Positions 54,421 to 64,000 of a stretch of 64,000 nucleotides of DNA are shown here, one piece after another. Position numbers and translations under genes: made by a program. This DNA is from Hypomyces perniciosus (taxonomy: Eukaryota; Ascomycota; Sordariomycetes; Hypocreales; Hypocreaceae). The stretch's first letter is position 1. Every line of letters starts with the position of its first letter. The DNA is taken from NCBI GenBank assembly GCA_008477525.1, contig SPDT01000007.1, positions 3,224,001-3,288,000 on the forward strand, written 5' to 3'. The notes under the pieces are model-generated. The model was given only the letters and a program-made list of their open reading frames with translations. It ran no database searches and was not told the origin of the DNA.

Positions 54421-54428
54421 TATATTAA

Positions 54429-54520
54429 TTAGGTTTATTAAGTGTAATAAACTATAAAGAGATTTTTGCAGGTAGTATATAAACTATTTATATAAATAGT
54501 ATTACTTTTTAGTTATTTAA
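54429..54520. mobile_element. Isolated right end of a Mutator-like element, subfamily 1
   Basis: AAAGAGATTTTTGCAGGTAG followed by TATATAAACTATTTATATAAATAGTATTACT matches the right end of 3458-6105 and 12631-13219. No matching left end lies nearby, so this is a remnant. Confidence 0.55.
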
Positions 54521-54789
54521 AGCTTTTAACTTTAATTAATTTGCCTTTTTTAATTTTAAATTTATAGGTAAACTTTAATTAAATCACTTTAAATAACAAT
54601 AATAGTTAAAAAAAAAATATTATTATTATTATTATTATTAAGCCTTTTTTCCCTATCGCCCCCTTTTCCCTTTATAGGTTATTTCTTGTTATTTTTATCC
54701 TGACCCTGAGATAAATGTATATACTCCTGTATTTATAATCCCACCCCCAAGACATCTTATGCTGCTCTATCATTCATAACATAATCACT
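54521..54789. other. Edge of AT-rich block and upstream region of the OTU1 gene
   Basis: AT-rich until about 54650, with an (ATT)n microsatellite (54618-54640), then a pyrimidine-rich stretch (CCTTTTTTCCC and CGCCCCCTTTTCCC) and the start of normal gene composition. A pyrimidine-rich promoter is common in fungal housekeeping genes. No TATA box was assigned. Confidence 0.55.
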
Positions 54790-56005
54790 ATGAGGGCAAG
54801 ATTCAAAGGTCCTGTTGGCAGTGGAATCATTGAATTACCTGAGCATGCTACTGTGCAAATGGTCTTTGATGCGGTCAGAGCCAAAACAGGCATCCCTAAC
54901 TTCTCTTTAAAGTATGGCCCACCGATGGCCATGAAGTCCCTCGACGCCCATCTAAAGGATACTATTGCCATATCCCTAGGTTTGCACGGAGAGACCTTGA
55001 CCATTGCTCCGGATGAGCGACGGCCTGTGTCCCCAGAGGCTTCACCTGGGCCTATGGCCAAGTCGCATCACGTACCCTCACAACGACATGTAGCGCGGTC
55101 CGATGAAAACCCAGAGGATATTACTATCCCTTGGCCCCAACGCGAGGGCACACTGTGCAAGTTTTCTACTCTGGAAACCTATGGAATAGTTACTGATTGA
55201 GGGTAGTACTTCGTGTTATGCCCAGTGACAACAGCTGCCTTTTCACAGCGTTTGGTGGCGCATTGCCCAAGCAGATTCCAGCTCAGCAGCTTCGGCGCAT
55301 GATGGCCGACTACATCATTCAACACCCTGATGTGTATTCAGAGGCGGTTTTAGGGAGCCCCTCAAAGGACTATTGTCGCAGTATCCAAGACCCAGATCGC
55401 TGGGGCGGTGGCATTGAGCTGAGCATCCTATCCAGCATATTTGACATAGAAATCTGTACATATGATGTTCAAGTGAGTTGTCTACTGTCCTCGACCAGTT
55501 TTCTCCGCTGATTAGGTTAAACAAGGCTCAGAATTTGATCAAGTTTGGTGAGGCGAAGAGAGACCGCTGCATTCTAGTATTTTCGGGCATCCATTATGAT
55601 CGTGTGGCATTCAGCTTCTCGGAGACCCCGCACAACGTGGCATTGCTCCCTCCAGAGATGGACCGCACAATCTGGCCAACGGCCGATGATGAGGTGCTCG
55701 AAAAAACTGAAGCTCTAGTTCAGAAGCTGCACGCAGCGCACTATTATACGGACACCGAAGGACTAATCCTCAAGTGCGATGTGTCAGGATGTGGTTGGAT
55801 CGGCAGCGGTCAAATTGCAGGGAGGAAGCATGCTGAGCAGACAGGTCACGTTGAGTTGAGTGAAATTCACGACACAGAGGAAGACAATGTCCTACGCAAG
55901 TGTGATGCGCCTGGATGTCAATTCATTGGACAAGGTCAGATGAAAATGAGACAGCATAATGCTGACACTGGCCACGAACAATTTTCTGTCATCCCAGACT
56001 GTTAG
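54790..56005 (+). CDS. OTU1: Ubiquitin thioesterase of the OTU1/YOD1 family
   Basis: A deubiquitinating cysteine protease that in yeast and animals works with Cdc48/p97. Three exons: 54790-55154, 55202-55472 and 55526-56005, 371 residues. Introns are GT-AG, 47 and 53 bp (TACTGAT branch site in the first), and the exon sum is divisible by three. The N-terminal 80 residues form the ubiquitin-like (UBX-type) domain (MRARFKGP...). The OTU domain starts at VLRVMPSDNSCLFTAFGG with catalytic Cys134 and holds the catalytic His235 in SGIHYDRVAF. The C-terminus has two C2H2 fingers (C296/C301/H314/H320 and C338/C343/H356/H362), where the family normally has one. It sits only about 270 bp from the transposon block. 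The family call is secure; the gene symbol follows the yeast name. Confidence 0.9.
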
Positions 56006-56833
56006 ATAGTGCCTGGGTATTTCACGGTCAGAAATCTCTCAGTGGGGTTTTGAAGCGTCAAGACAATGATCAAGACTGGTCTGGACACCATAACGACTAT
56101 GGATAGAAGACCACGGCGTTCTTAACTGAATGGGGTTATATCAACGCTGTGGTCATTGTTGCCGTAGCCTGGTCATCCAGACCATAACCCCGCGGCAGAT
56201 GTACGCAACACTTCCACACTGTCTTTTGCGGCTTCTCAGACACTCTATACTACTGGGCAGTGGTTGGTTGTATTGCATCTGCCGCATGTGTCCACAGACA
56301 GTGGACTATTCAGTGAACTACACCTCCATACCGTTGTACTAACTTCTCCATCGATGCTTAGCGCAATTCCATTATACCGAACCCTCACAACAGAGGGTGT
56401 CCAAATACCAAAGCGTTCCGACTCATAGCGGCCCATTTGCTTCGAGTCAGGATTTGTGGCATGCCGTACTTGGCTCATTGTGTTCCACATGGTGTACGAA
56501 TTAGCAATGGTCTGGGCGGGCTCTCTAGGAGGCTTAGTCGAGAGGATTAATGTTCGATATATACATCGAACCCAATCGGTGCCATAGATGCTGAGTTCAC
56601 TGATCTACCCCGTCTTGAACCCGAATTTGCAAACCCGCAAAACCGATGACAGACAACTGGCTGTCTGACAACCAGGACAGTGAGGTGAAATTCCAATTCC
56701 AACGCCTCTCGTCCCAATTGATGATGCCGTGATGAAACAGTGCCTAAAGTAGCAGACAGTCGTACCCCTCGAGATCACTGGATTCAGAGTTGTGAAAGGT
56801 GTCGCCATCGGCCACGGAACTATCAAATGAAGC
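56006..56833. other. Convergent intergenic region
   Basis: 828 bp of normal composition between the ends of two convergent genes, holding both 3' UTRs. Small open frames of 70-81 codons exist on both strands, but they overlap each other, lack recognisable domains and have no supporting splice structure. I see no RNA gene or repeat. Confidence 0.55.
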
Positions 56834-58175
56834 CTAGCTCTTCTGCATTGATGATTCATGTTGTAAAGAGTCCAAGTTCGTCAGGGACAGACTCAAAAAC
56901 TCGTGCTTATTCCTCCAAACCTGCTGACTGGCTGCATAATCTCTCATGTTGCTCGGGTGAGGCGGCGGGTCAGTCACTTTGGTGATGAGGTAGGCTGTTG
57001 AGGCTTCAGCAATGCCATAGATGACGACGCCTAGGAGTGGGATTCTAACAAGGATGTAGAATCCCAGCCCAAACCCAAATAAAACGCCTTCGCGATTCCG
57101 GAACCAGTTGCGCTTCTCTTCTTTAGTGAACGCAACTCTGGTAAAGTAAGGTTCCAGCAGCTCCCGCATTAGACTCCGTGACGAGAAATAACTCTGCAGG
57201 AAAATAACGAGGTACTGCCGAGGTAAGAAGACACCGATTCCAAAAATCATAGATGCTGGTCCGAGGCCAACCGCTTTGCGAAAGGTGTAGAAACTTGCAG
57301 CAGGAAGCACGAAGGTTCCAACAATCGGGAGATATGACAATCCAAACATAGCTAAAGAGATGCCTGCCTTTCGCATGAAACGAGCTAAAAAAGCACCAAG
57401 ACCGCTCCCTGTGCTTCCTGGATTTACGTTCCTGTGAATGGAGGGGTACAGTCGAAGGTGTGGATAATACAAGCCGCGTAGGTCTTCTGGGTTGTCGTGC
57501 TTATGCTTCCGGATGTAGGTCATGTCGACCCATTGCAAAGACTGCATGAAGCTACGCTTTTCAGCATTCTACCAGTGAATTCTGGGGTTGGGGGGGGGGG
57601 TTCCTGTGGACCTACAGGTTATCCAGGGTGGGAACAATATGCCGCATCAAGGCCATAAGAAAGAAAGGTACCTGAAGGACATACTCCCCAACAAAGTCGA
57701 GTCCATCCAAGATGGTGTCATCCCACGTTACCGTGTCAAGTGGATAGACCAACGACAAAGCCGAGAGCATCACCTTTACCACAAATATCTGGAACCGCAT
57801 TAGGTATTCAATGGCACGAATTTCAACAGCTAGGAAGCTTACAGGTATTGCTACAACAAGTCTGATGCCGAGTCCAATGATAATAGCAAGGGCAGCTTGG
57901 CGATAATGCTCATTGGTGAACATTTCGGGATTCTGGAGGGCCCTGTGCGCTTTGGTTCAAGTTCATTAGTTTAAGGTCATCGCTTAGGCTTGGTTCTGAA
58001 AGATATACTCTCGGTACTTACCACCAACCCCAGTGAGCTGTATACCACGAAGGACGGCATTGAGATCGAAGTGGGACACGTCGAACTTCCTCCTCAGGGC
58101 TTCTATGTTAATTTTGCGGTCTAATGCCCCTCTGATTCCCTCTGCACCATGATCTAGTTTCACGGCTCCTGACAT
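56834..58175 (-). CDS. Multi-pass membrane protein, UsgS-like
   Basis: Matches the fungal family annotated as transmembrane protein UsgS, whose function is not established. Exons on the minus strand: 58175-58022, 57949-57616 and 57551-56834, 401 residues. Introns are 72 bp (GTAAGT...AAAG) and 64 bp (GTAGGT...GTAG, with a long C run on the coding strand), and the phases restore family-typical joins GVGAHRALQNP and TLDNLFMQSLQWVD. Hydrophobic segments lie at about residues 69-92, 102-122, 138-157, 226-248, 255-278 and 318-350. The best-conserved part is YLVIFLQSYFSSRSLMRELL with EGVLFGFGLGFYILVRIPLL. The soluble N-terminus of about 35 residues before FDLNAVLRG could be longer or shorter if another start is used. 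It converges on OTU1 and is divergent from the Inp1 gene. Confidence 0.88.
57588..57600. repeat. Poly-G tract inside intron 2 of the UsgS-like gene
   Basis: GGGTTGGGGGGGGGGG-type run on the plus strand, poly-C in the transcript, close to the middle of the 64-bp intron. It may act as a polypyrimidine tract and is a likely length-variable site. Confidence 0.7.
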
Positions 58176-58724
58176 GCTTCTTTGACGTCTGTGTTCGGTA
58201 GTCGGCTCGGGATAAGGGCAGTAAGAGCCTCTAAGCTATCTGTGTCTTCACACAATTGCTTCTTCAACCCCAGACGACAGTACTGAAGGCTTAAATCCCC
58301 AACAACTAGGTAATCGCTGAGCCGTTTGTTTACAGATAGAACAAGAAGAAATGTAGAGATAGATTGGAGCAGCTCGTCGTGATGACGTCGAGACGGGACC
58401 CACTACCTGAGACGGCCTAGTACTGGTAGTACTACGCTAGTACATGGTACCCGGCGGTAGTACTAATTAAGGATGTGATGAAGTGGGCAAGTGGGATCGG
58501 TCTGCTACCAAACTATGACAACACCGTTTGCCCCGGCTAGCTTTCCTCCGTTGTGACTTCACTAGCCCGAGTAGCAAAGCCGCTTTCTAAACAGCGCGGC
58601 TCCACTCATCCTCGCCGCGGTAGTGGTTCACAGTTTGATGTTATCCTAGTCTGTCGCGATGACAGATGTTCAACACGCCTCAAACGTTCTGGGCGTTTCG
58701 AGAAACTAATCAAGACAAATATTC
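58176..58724. promoter_or_regulatory. Bidirectional promoter region between the UsgS-like and Inp1 genes
   Basis: 549 bp between two divergent start codons. It contains a cluster of GTAGTAC/TAGTACT motifs (58418-58465: CTAGTACTGGTAGTACTACG, CTAGTACATGG, GGTAGTACTAATTAA). Similar motifs occur at 62275-62335 and 62675-62730 upstream of the RSC gene. No TATA box stands out. Confidence 0.5.
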
Positions 58725-60791
58725 ATGGATCCGCCCACACCTCGCCGACCGGAGCTTCCGTCTCCCCAGCGACTCGCGACTACCCAAACTGCCTTGCCAT
58801 TCCAGAATCAAGATGCCATGAGCTCTGAAAGTCTTATTGAGACGCTTTACAGTCACCCAGATGTCAAAATCATCTCATTTAATGCTTCGGGAAGAGGCTC
58901 GAATAGAAGACAAGATAGCAGTACCGGTTGTGCTTTTGACGAGGAACCTGGATCTCTCTCATGGTCGTCCCACCTGGAGAGAACAATAGCTGTTGGTAAG
59001 AGCACATCGGAAAAAGTTTCTATATAGAAAGAAAGAAGGCTGATACCCAACAAAGGCCCCGTTAAAATATATCGTGCACCCGGGTCCGTTGCATTCCTTA
59101 GCTGTGGTTCAGCGCTCCAACCCATGCTCCCCAAGAGTCAGTGCTGGTGCGTAGACGAAATGGGTAGCAAGTTCGTTCTACAAATACGGCGACCTCAGTA
59201 CTGGAGAATAGAACTCCCAGTATCTAACCCCGAAGAGCAGAGCATGAGCCAGTCATTCGGAGAAGTTCTTGACCATATTCTCCAGTTTGAAAAGACCCAG
59301 TGTCCTTTCCAGCGGCCATTTACTGTCGAATTACCCGAACAGCCTGACACACCAGCCAGAAAGAAGCCTTGGACTCCAGCCCCATCCCTACAAGGCGTAT
59401 CACAACAATCTGGTAGTAGCCTCACAAAATCAAGACCTGAAAACTCAACGCCTACCGGGGAAAACGAGATGGTTGACTCCAGTGTGTTGCTCGGGCTGCA
59501 GGAATCAGAGCTCATATCTGATTCGCACCCCCCACTCTATGAAGACTCCGCTGGAGCAAGAGACATGAACGCAGCCGCCAGTCCCCGCCAGTCCCAGTCC
59601 TATATAAGCCATGACAGAGCCGAAGACACGACTTTTGCATCATTTGGTATCTATGGTTCATTCGTGGGCCGGACAGGGCTGCCTGCGGGGAGAATAGCCA
59701 TGCTGAGAGATATATTTGAGAAACTCTTTTCTATCCCGACCGAGAGTCACTTTCATGTATCTCGTTCACCGCATGAAGCAGGCTTCAGCATTACTCCAGA
59801 TGCCGAATCAACGCCACCCAACCCAACCGGCAGTTCTTCCACCACTGGTCTTCTAGTCGCGTCGCCAAACGCTTATGATGTAGCTACTCTTGAACCACAA
59901 TTCTGGATGCTACATCAGGGCCCATGGCGTCTCTCGGCATGGATGGACAACCGACTCAGGCGTGTAGCTGAGATGAACTTGAGACATTCGGCGACGATGT
60001 TGCCTGAATCCATCCTGACTACACCACCACTGTCGTCGACAGATGTATCGGCCTTAAGCTTACCCCGAGACGTCGCCTCATCGCTAGTTGCAGCTTCCCC
60101 AATTGAGTCCCAGTATTCACTCCACGACGTTTCATTGTGGCATTCCCCCGCCACGCCACTTCCTCCCTCACCCCCCATGTCACGACCTGAGTCGCCCAGT
60201 ATTAGGTTTCATTCCTGTGAAGAAGTCAACCCCATTCAGCGTTTAACTCGCGATGCCGAAGGCAACACCATGACTAATTATCGCGAGCTTTGTTCTGTCC
60301 GCACAAATGATAATGGGGAATGTGTTGTCTTAGAAGACGATGTAGGCACATCGACTGAAGAGGCTGGAGGACGTCGAGAGATGGAGCACCAAGATTCTCG
60401 TGAGAGTATATCTGTTCAGCATGCTATGTCATCGCTACTGTCGAAGGTCTTGGTGACATCATCGATGTCTGAACAGCCTCAGATCGAGGTTTCTGAATTG
60501 GACCCGATTAGGAAGCGCCCCATGGCCATTATTATGAAACTGTCCGACATATTGCTAAGCCTACCGAGCCATCTAATTCGTCTCATTATCGAAGTTGCAG
60601 TTAAACTCACCAGTCGGGGTTGGAGAGGTCGAGTGTTCGATAACAATCATGAACAAATTTCAGTTCAATGGGAATCTTTGAGTAATGCTTCAAGCGCTAT
60701 GAGCGTCGGTGATCATCCTGCAATCGGGATCGGGAGCGGACAGCAAAGTTGGGATTATTTGCAAGATAGCCAAATATGGGATGTGGATTGA
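58725..60791 (+). CDS. INP1: Inheritance of peroxisomes protein 1 (Inp1)
   Basis: A peripheral peroxisomal membrane protein that anchors peroxisomes to the cell cortex through Pex3, so that the mother cell keeps part of the population. Two exons: 58725-58995 and 59056-60791, 668 residues, joined through a 60-bp intron (GTAAGA...CAAAG). The join gives ERTIAVGPVKIYRAPGSVAF, continuous with the family. The conserved Inp1 core is residues 80-200: IYRAPGSVAFLSCGSALQP, PKSQCWCVDE, FVLQIRRPQYWRIELP and FEKTQCPFQRPFTVELPEQP. The rest is low-complexity and Ser/Pro-rich, except for a hydrophobic stretch near residues 585-605 (IIMKLSDILLSLPSHLIRLI). The N-terminal MDPPTPRR start is typical. The upstream open frame at 58553 overlaps this gene in another phase and is not a better start. 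Confidence 0.88.
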
Positions 60792-62346
60792 ATGAGCATT
60801 GCGACGGTCGGATGCCACCTTTGAGTTCCGCAAGGGCAAGATGGCACTATTACCTATACGACGTCCCTAAACGGCCACACTGCCCCAAAGGATAACCCCG
60901 GCACATGTAACTGGTTGGCCATCCGAGTGGACTTGCTGACGAGCAAATGAGTGCTGGAATACACACCCGAGTTTTACCACTTTGTCTAGCATGTTACCCA
61001 AGTCACCAATTCGGTTGGCCCTCAGGCACGGATCAAGATTGGGCCACTATCCCGTTTAGTTTGCTGTTATTGTGTTTCAACATACCACGTTGTGTTTCGT
61101 TCCAAAGGAATTGGAAGGCCATGACCCCAATCTTTGTATCTTGATTCGCTCACATGCACCGACCGATTGGCAGGCAATATACAGCAGATACAGAGGAAGC
61201 TCATGTCGCTGTATTGCTATTATATGAATACAAGCATGCGAGTCTATGGCTCTCATCAAAGCTGGCTAGGTCACCTCAACGGACGTTCCTCGCCATCCAC
61301 GGGTTGAACGAACATTATTTTCAAGCATGAGAGCAGCGGGCACCCCGTGTCTTCTAGAAGCATCGATGTATTACCGGCAACCAGCATCCAGAAAGCCGAA
61401 TCTTCCTGCATTAGTAGTGCAAAAGAAAAAAAAAGGAAAAGGGGCTTTGCTCGATCGACACCACGTTTCACATATTCATCTATGACGAGACAGTTCAGCA
61501 GATAAAAGCATACAGGGAATACTAACATTTGGAGAAGAATACGAGAAGAGAAGGATAACAGAAAACAGTAAGAGGTGGACTCAACTCGGAAAGAAGTTGC
61601 TCTAGCTGTTCCTAGCTGCATAAACCTTACTATGATGCCACCAGTTAGTTACGCAGACTCCTATGTATATACATGAGGGATAATGTGGAGACCGTGCATC
61701 GTTGGGAGTACCTACCTAGTGACACATAGGTATATATATATATATATATATATATTACGCCGTAGTACTGTATACATTGAACACCATGACTACTACTAAG
61801 GTACTCTATATAAAATACTTTGTATAGTAGACTATAAAAAGCCTAGCTACTTTGTATACTTTATATATATCCTTGCAAATATATATATCTCCTTAGTTTG
61901 TAATACTATAGTAATAGATATATATAAAGTGACCTTTACTATAAATATTACCTATTAAATAATATATATCCTAAAAGGCCTATATTTCGTAGAGTGTAGT
62001 AAATTCCTAAGAATATACTTGGTTATTGGTTAAAATAGAGTGGTTAGCATAGAAAACAGTAGGCGGCCTTGGTGCTTAAGGTACTTGCTTAAAACTTTCG
62101 TTTATAGCAGATATCTTGCTGCCCCGTGCACTTTATACCAACCGTCTACTCCGTACATATATCTTGAGCCGCTCCACCGGCCTCTGTGGGGAAACTATTA
62201 GTAACCTGGCTGTTTGGATATAGCGATAGCTTATCTATAACAATATGACCCTGATAACCAACTCTATTGTTTCAGTAGTAGTACCCCCTTAGATGCACAG
62301 TACTAATTACTAATGTACTAGTACTTCGCATTCTGTACTCCGTATA
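60792..62346. other. Intergenic region with microsatellite and AT-rich patch
   Basis: 1.55 kb without a supported gene. It contains the Inp1 3' UTR, a (TA)13 microsatellite at 61731-61756, an AT-rich patch (61790-62000) and TACTCCGTA-type motifs near 62150 and 62335. A minus-strand open frame at 61271-61621 (116 codons) has no recognisable domain. I see no tRNA or other structured RNA. Confidence 0.55.
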
Positions 62347-62663
62347 TGCCGCAAGGATCATAAAGGTTAGCTTTGTATAAGACCTTTATCCCGATTTTTT
62401 ATTGGCTGATAGAAAGTAAGTCACAGTACTTCTAAATACTATTAAGTCACCATCAAAATCAAGTCCTAGGTATACCATAATAATCAGAAAGGCCACTATC
62501 ATAACCTTAGTCGCCGTGGCATTGATATCGTTAAATTATTGCAGATTAGGGAAGATGTCACTTTGTATAGTATTTTATATGGAAATATACTGCTGTATTA
62601 TTAGCCAATTAACAATCAGGATATGGGTCTTGTACTAAGCTAACCTTTGTGATCCTTGCGGCA
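62347..62663. mobile_element. TA-flanked MITE upstream of the RSC gene
   Basis: A 317-bp element with inverted ends TGCCGCAAGGATCATAAAGG and (reverse-complemented right end) TGCCGCAAGGATCACAAAGG. The similarity extends about 75 bp (GGTTAGCTT, AAGACC, ATCC, TTGGCT). TA stands on both sides (62345-62346 and 62664-62665). It is AT-rich between the ends and has no coding capacity. TA target and long inverted repeats suggest a Tc1/mariner-derived MITE. It ends about 210 bp before the RSC start codon. Confidence 0.75.
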
Positions 62664-62665
62664 TA

Positions 62666-62874
62666 TACTTGGGTGGTACTACTACTTCGTACTCCTATAT
62701 ACTATATACTACTAGTACTAATAATAGGAACTTCATTCCGAAGTGTGGTCTGTGTTCGCGATTCAAGACACATCCACGACGCGACAGGTCCAACACGTCG
62801 TTTATCCTCTGCATCCTTGTATTTTGAGGTGTGCGCATCCCTCAACAGTCTTAGTCGCCACCATTGCCCTCAAA
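62666..62874 (+). promoter_or_regulatory. Proximal promoter and 5' UTR of the RSC gene
   Basis: Contains ACTTCGTACTCC, TACTACTAGTACTAATAATAGG and a CAAAATG start context. The MITE forms its upstream border, so promoter elements may lie inside or beyond it. Confidence 0.45.
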
Positions 62875-64000
62875 ATGTCAGAAAATAACGATTCATCACA
62901 CGATGTCAGCAAAGACGAAGGCGATGAGGACGTCGATATGAAAGACAGCGAGGCCGGATCGGATGGTGACGATGATGTGAACGAGGAAGGAGGCCACGAT
63001 ATGTTCCAATTAATCCACAATCTCTCAAAGTATCTGTGCAGTGTGGAAGAGGAGTAAGACTCTCTTTTAGCTACACCACTGCCTGGGCTATTCTGACGCG
63101 ACCCATAGTGGCGAAGAGCTTGCGGCCGGCTTTCAACGTATTCCAAACAGACGTATTTTGCCCGACTATTTTGACATCATTTCCGAGCCAATAGCTTTCA
63201 GCACCATTCGGGTGAGTCGATACCGGAGAAATCGATCCCCAGAAACTAACGGCACGGGCTAGGGGAAAACACAAAAGAAACAATATTTTGCCTTTCCCGA
63301 GTTTGTCAAAGACGTCGCACAGATTTGTCATAACGCACAAGTATACAATCGCCCTTCAGCACCGATCTTTGGTGCTGCTGAGCGACTTCGGGAGATTCTC
63401 AACGAAGAACTACAGAAGCTTGTGGACAAGGGGGAAATATCTGTCGAGGATGCGAAGCTGCCGGACCTGGGAGAGTTACCTCCGGCTGAGGAATCGCCGT
63501 CGCGAGAATCCGAGGCTGAAGACGCCGAGGATGAAGATGACGAAGACGAAGATGAAGATGACGAGGATGACGATGATGATGATGATTCTGAAGAAGAAGG
63601 GCATCGCCGGCGCCGGCGGGGTCGAGGGCGATTGTCAATATCTGGCCGTAGGGACCGCGATATGGACAAGGACGAGGATTCGCACAAGAAGAGAGGACGG
63701 CCACCAATGGTGTTGACACCAATGGAAGCCAGAATCTCCTCGATTCTCAAGGGCCTCAGGAAACTCAAAGACACGGATGGGAATCTGCTTGTCTCCCCCT
63801 TTGAGAAGCTACCAGACAAGACTGCAGTTCCCGACTACTATCAAACCATCACGAATCCTATCGCGCTAGACAGCATCAAGAAGAAGGCAAAGCGAAAGAA
63901 GTATCAGAATGTGGACCAAGTTCTGCAAGATATTGAGCTGATGTTTGAAAACGCTAAGCTCTATAACGAAGACGATAGCCAGGTGTATCGAGCAGCCGTG
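62875..64000 (+). CDS. RSC1: RSC1/RSC2-type double-bromodomain chromatin remodelling subunit (5' part)
   Basis: A nuclear protein of the RSC SWI/SNF-type remodelling complex that binds acetylated histones. Exons seen: 62875-63053, 63109-63211 and 63263 to the window end, 340 residues in phase; introns are 55 and 51 bp (GTAAGA...ATAG, GTGAGT...CTAG). After an acidic N-terminus, bromodomain 1 spans about residues 42-145 (RRILPDYFDIISEPIAF, QICHNAQVYNRP, with the acetyl-lysine-binding Asn123). A long Asp/Glu tract (176-206) is followed by an Arg-rich stretch and an AT-hook, KKRGRPP (about 235-242). Bromodomain 2 starts near residue 250 (PDYYQTITNPIALDSIKKKA, MFENAKLYNEDDSQVYRAA) and runs to the edge. 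The BAH domain expected next lies outside the window. RSC4-type proteins are the alternative, but the AT-hook between bromodomains favours RSC1/2. Confidence 0.9.

Noticed and set aside
149..54500. Mitochondrial origin of the AT-rich DNA
   Set aside because: It contains nested LTR elements, LINEs and hAT elements with target duplications and RIP-like decay, and is joined to nuclear genes. No mitochondrial gene is seen.
56130..56490. Small open frames on both strands between the convergent genes
   Set aside because: They overlap each other, have no recognisable domain, and lie where 3' UTRs are expected.
57588..57803. Plus-strand open frame of 71 codons
   Set aside because: It is antisense to exon 2 of the UsgS-like gene, whose splice phases fit the family.
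59195..59515. Minus-strand open frames over the Inp1 gene
   Set aside because: Shadow frames of a well-supported plus-strand gene.
61271..61621. Minus-strand open frame of 116 codons in the intergenic region
   Set aside because: Hydrophobic patches only, no recognised family and no splice support. It could not be supported, though it is not excluded.
63328..63819. Ser-rich minus-strand open frame of 163 codons
   Set aside because: It is the antisense of the Asp/Glu tract and Arg-rich region of the RSC1-type gene; Ser runs arise from complementing GAT/GAC repeats.

Overview
The window looks like nuclear DNA of a filamentous ascomycete. The four spliced genes at the right end match Pezizomycotina proteins, their introns are 47-72 bp, and the promoter motifs (TACTCCGTA type) recall Eurotiales such as Aspergillus or Penicillium. 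The genus is an inference. No similarity search was possible, so family calls rest on motifs read by eye.

About 1-54,520 is an extremely AT-rich transposon graveyard with no intact host gene. Most of it carries C-to-T and G-to-A decay of the kind made by repeat-induced point mutation (RIP): Asp codons have become Asn, and Trp and Gln codons have become stops. The layers I can resolve are: (a) LTR family R1 (LTRs at 1-148, 7831-7999 and 53527-53694); (b) LTR family R2, a Ty3/gypsy element with a readable reverse transcriptase relic (8588-~20045 on the minus strand, 31546-34401 on the minus strand, 42405-52065 on the plus strand, plus a fragment at 53714-54013); (c) a LINE family with GDFN endonuclease motifs (21187-25093 minus; 34722-36112 plus 41284-42404 minus; and 36113-41283 plus, which is inserted into the previous copy); (d) four Mutator-like elements with 9-10 bp target duplications (3458-6105, 11086-11776, 12631-13219, 15504-18228); (e) a 4.5-kb hAT element (25094-29611) with a many-intron transposase that still reads as protein; (f) short elements with little decay: two 175-bp hAT-type MITEs with 8-bp target duplications (8150-8324, 26651-26825), a second hairpin-ended family (20046-20130, 29936-30118, 50275-50897), a mariner-type MITE (10217-10644) and a GC-rich MITE (54022-54420). 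The short elements have probably escaped RIP because they are below its length threshold.

Composition changes sharply near 54.5-54.7 kb. To the right lie an OTU1/YOD1-type deubiquitinase (54790-56005, plus), a UsgS-like multi-pass membrane protein (56834-58175, minus), the peroxisome inheritance factor Inp1 (58725-60791, plus) and the 5' part of a double-bromodomain RSC1/RSC2-type chromatin remodelling subunit (62875 to the window end, plus). A TA-flanked MITE (62347-62663) lies in the upstream region of the RSC gene. Intron phases and exon sums agree for all four models. The genes are ordinary housekeeping genes and do not form an evident pathway. The most interesting material is in the mobile elements, not in a new host system.
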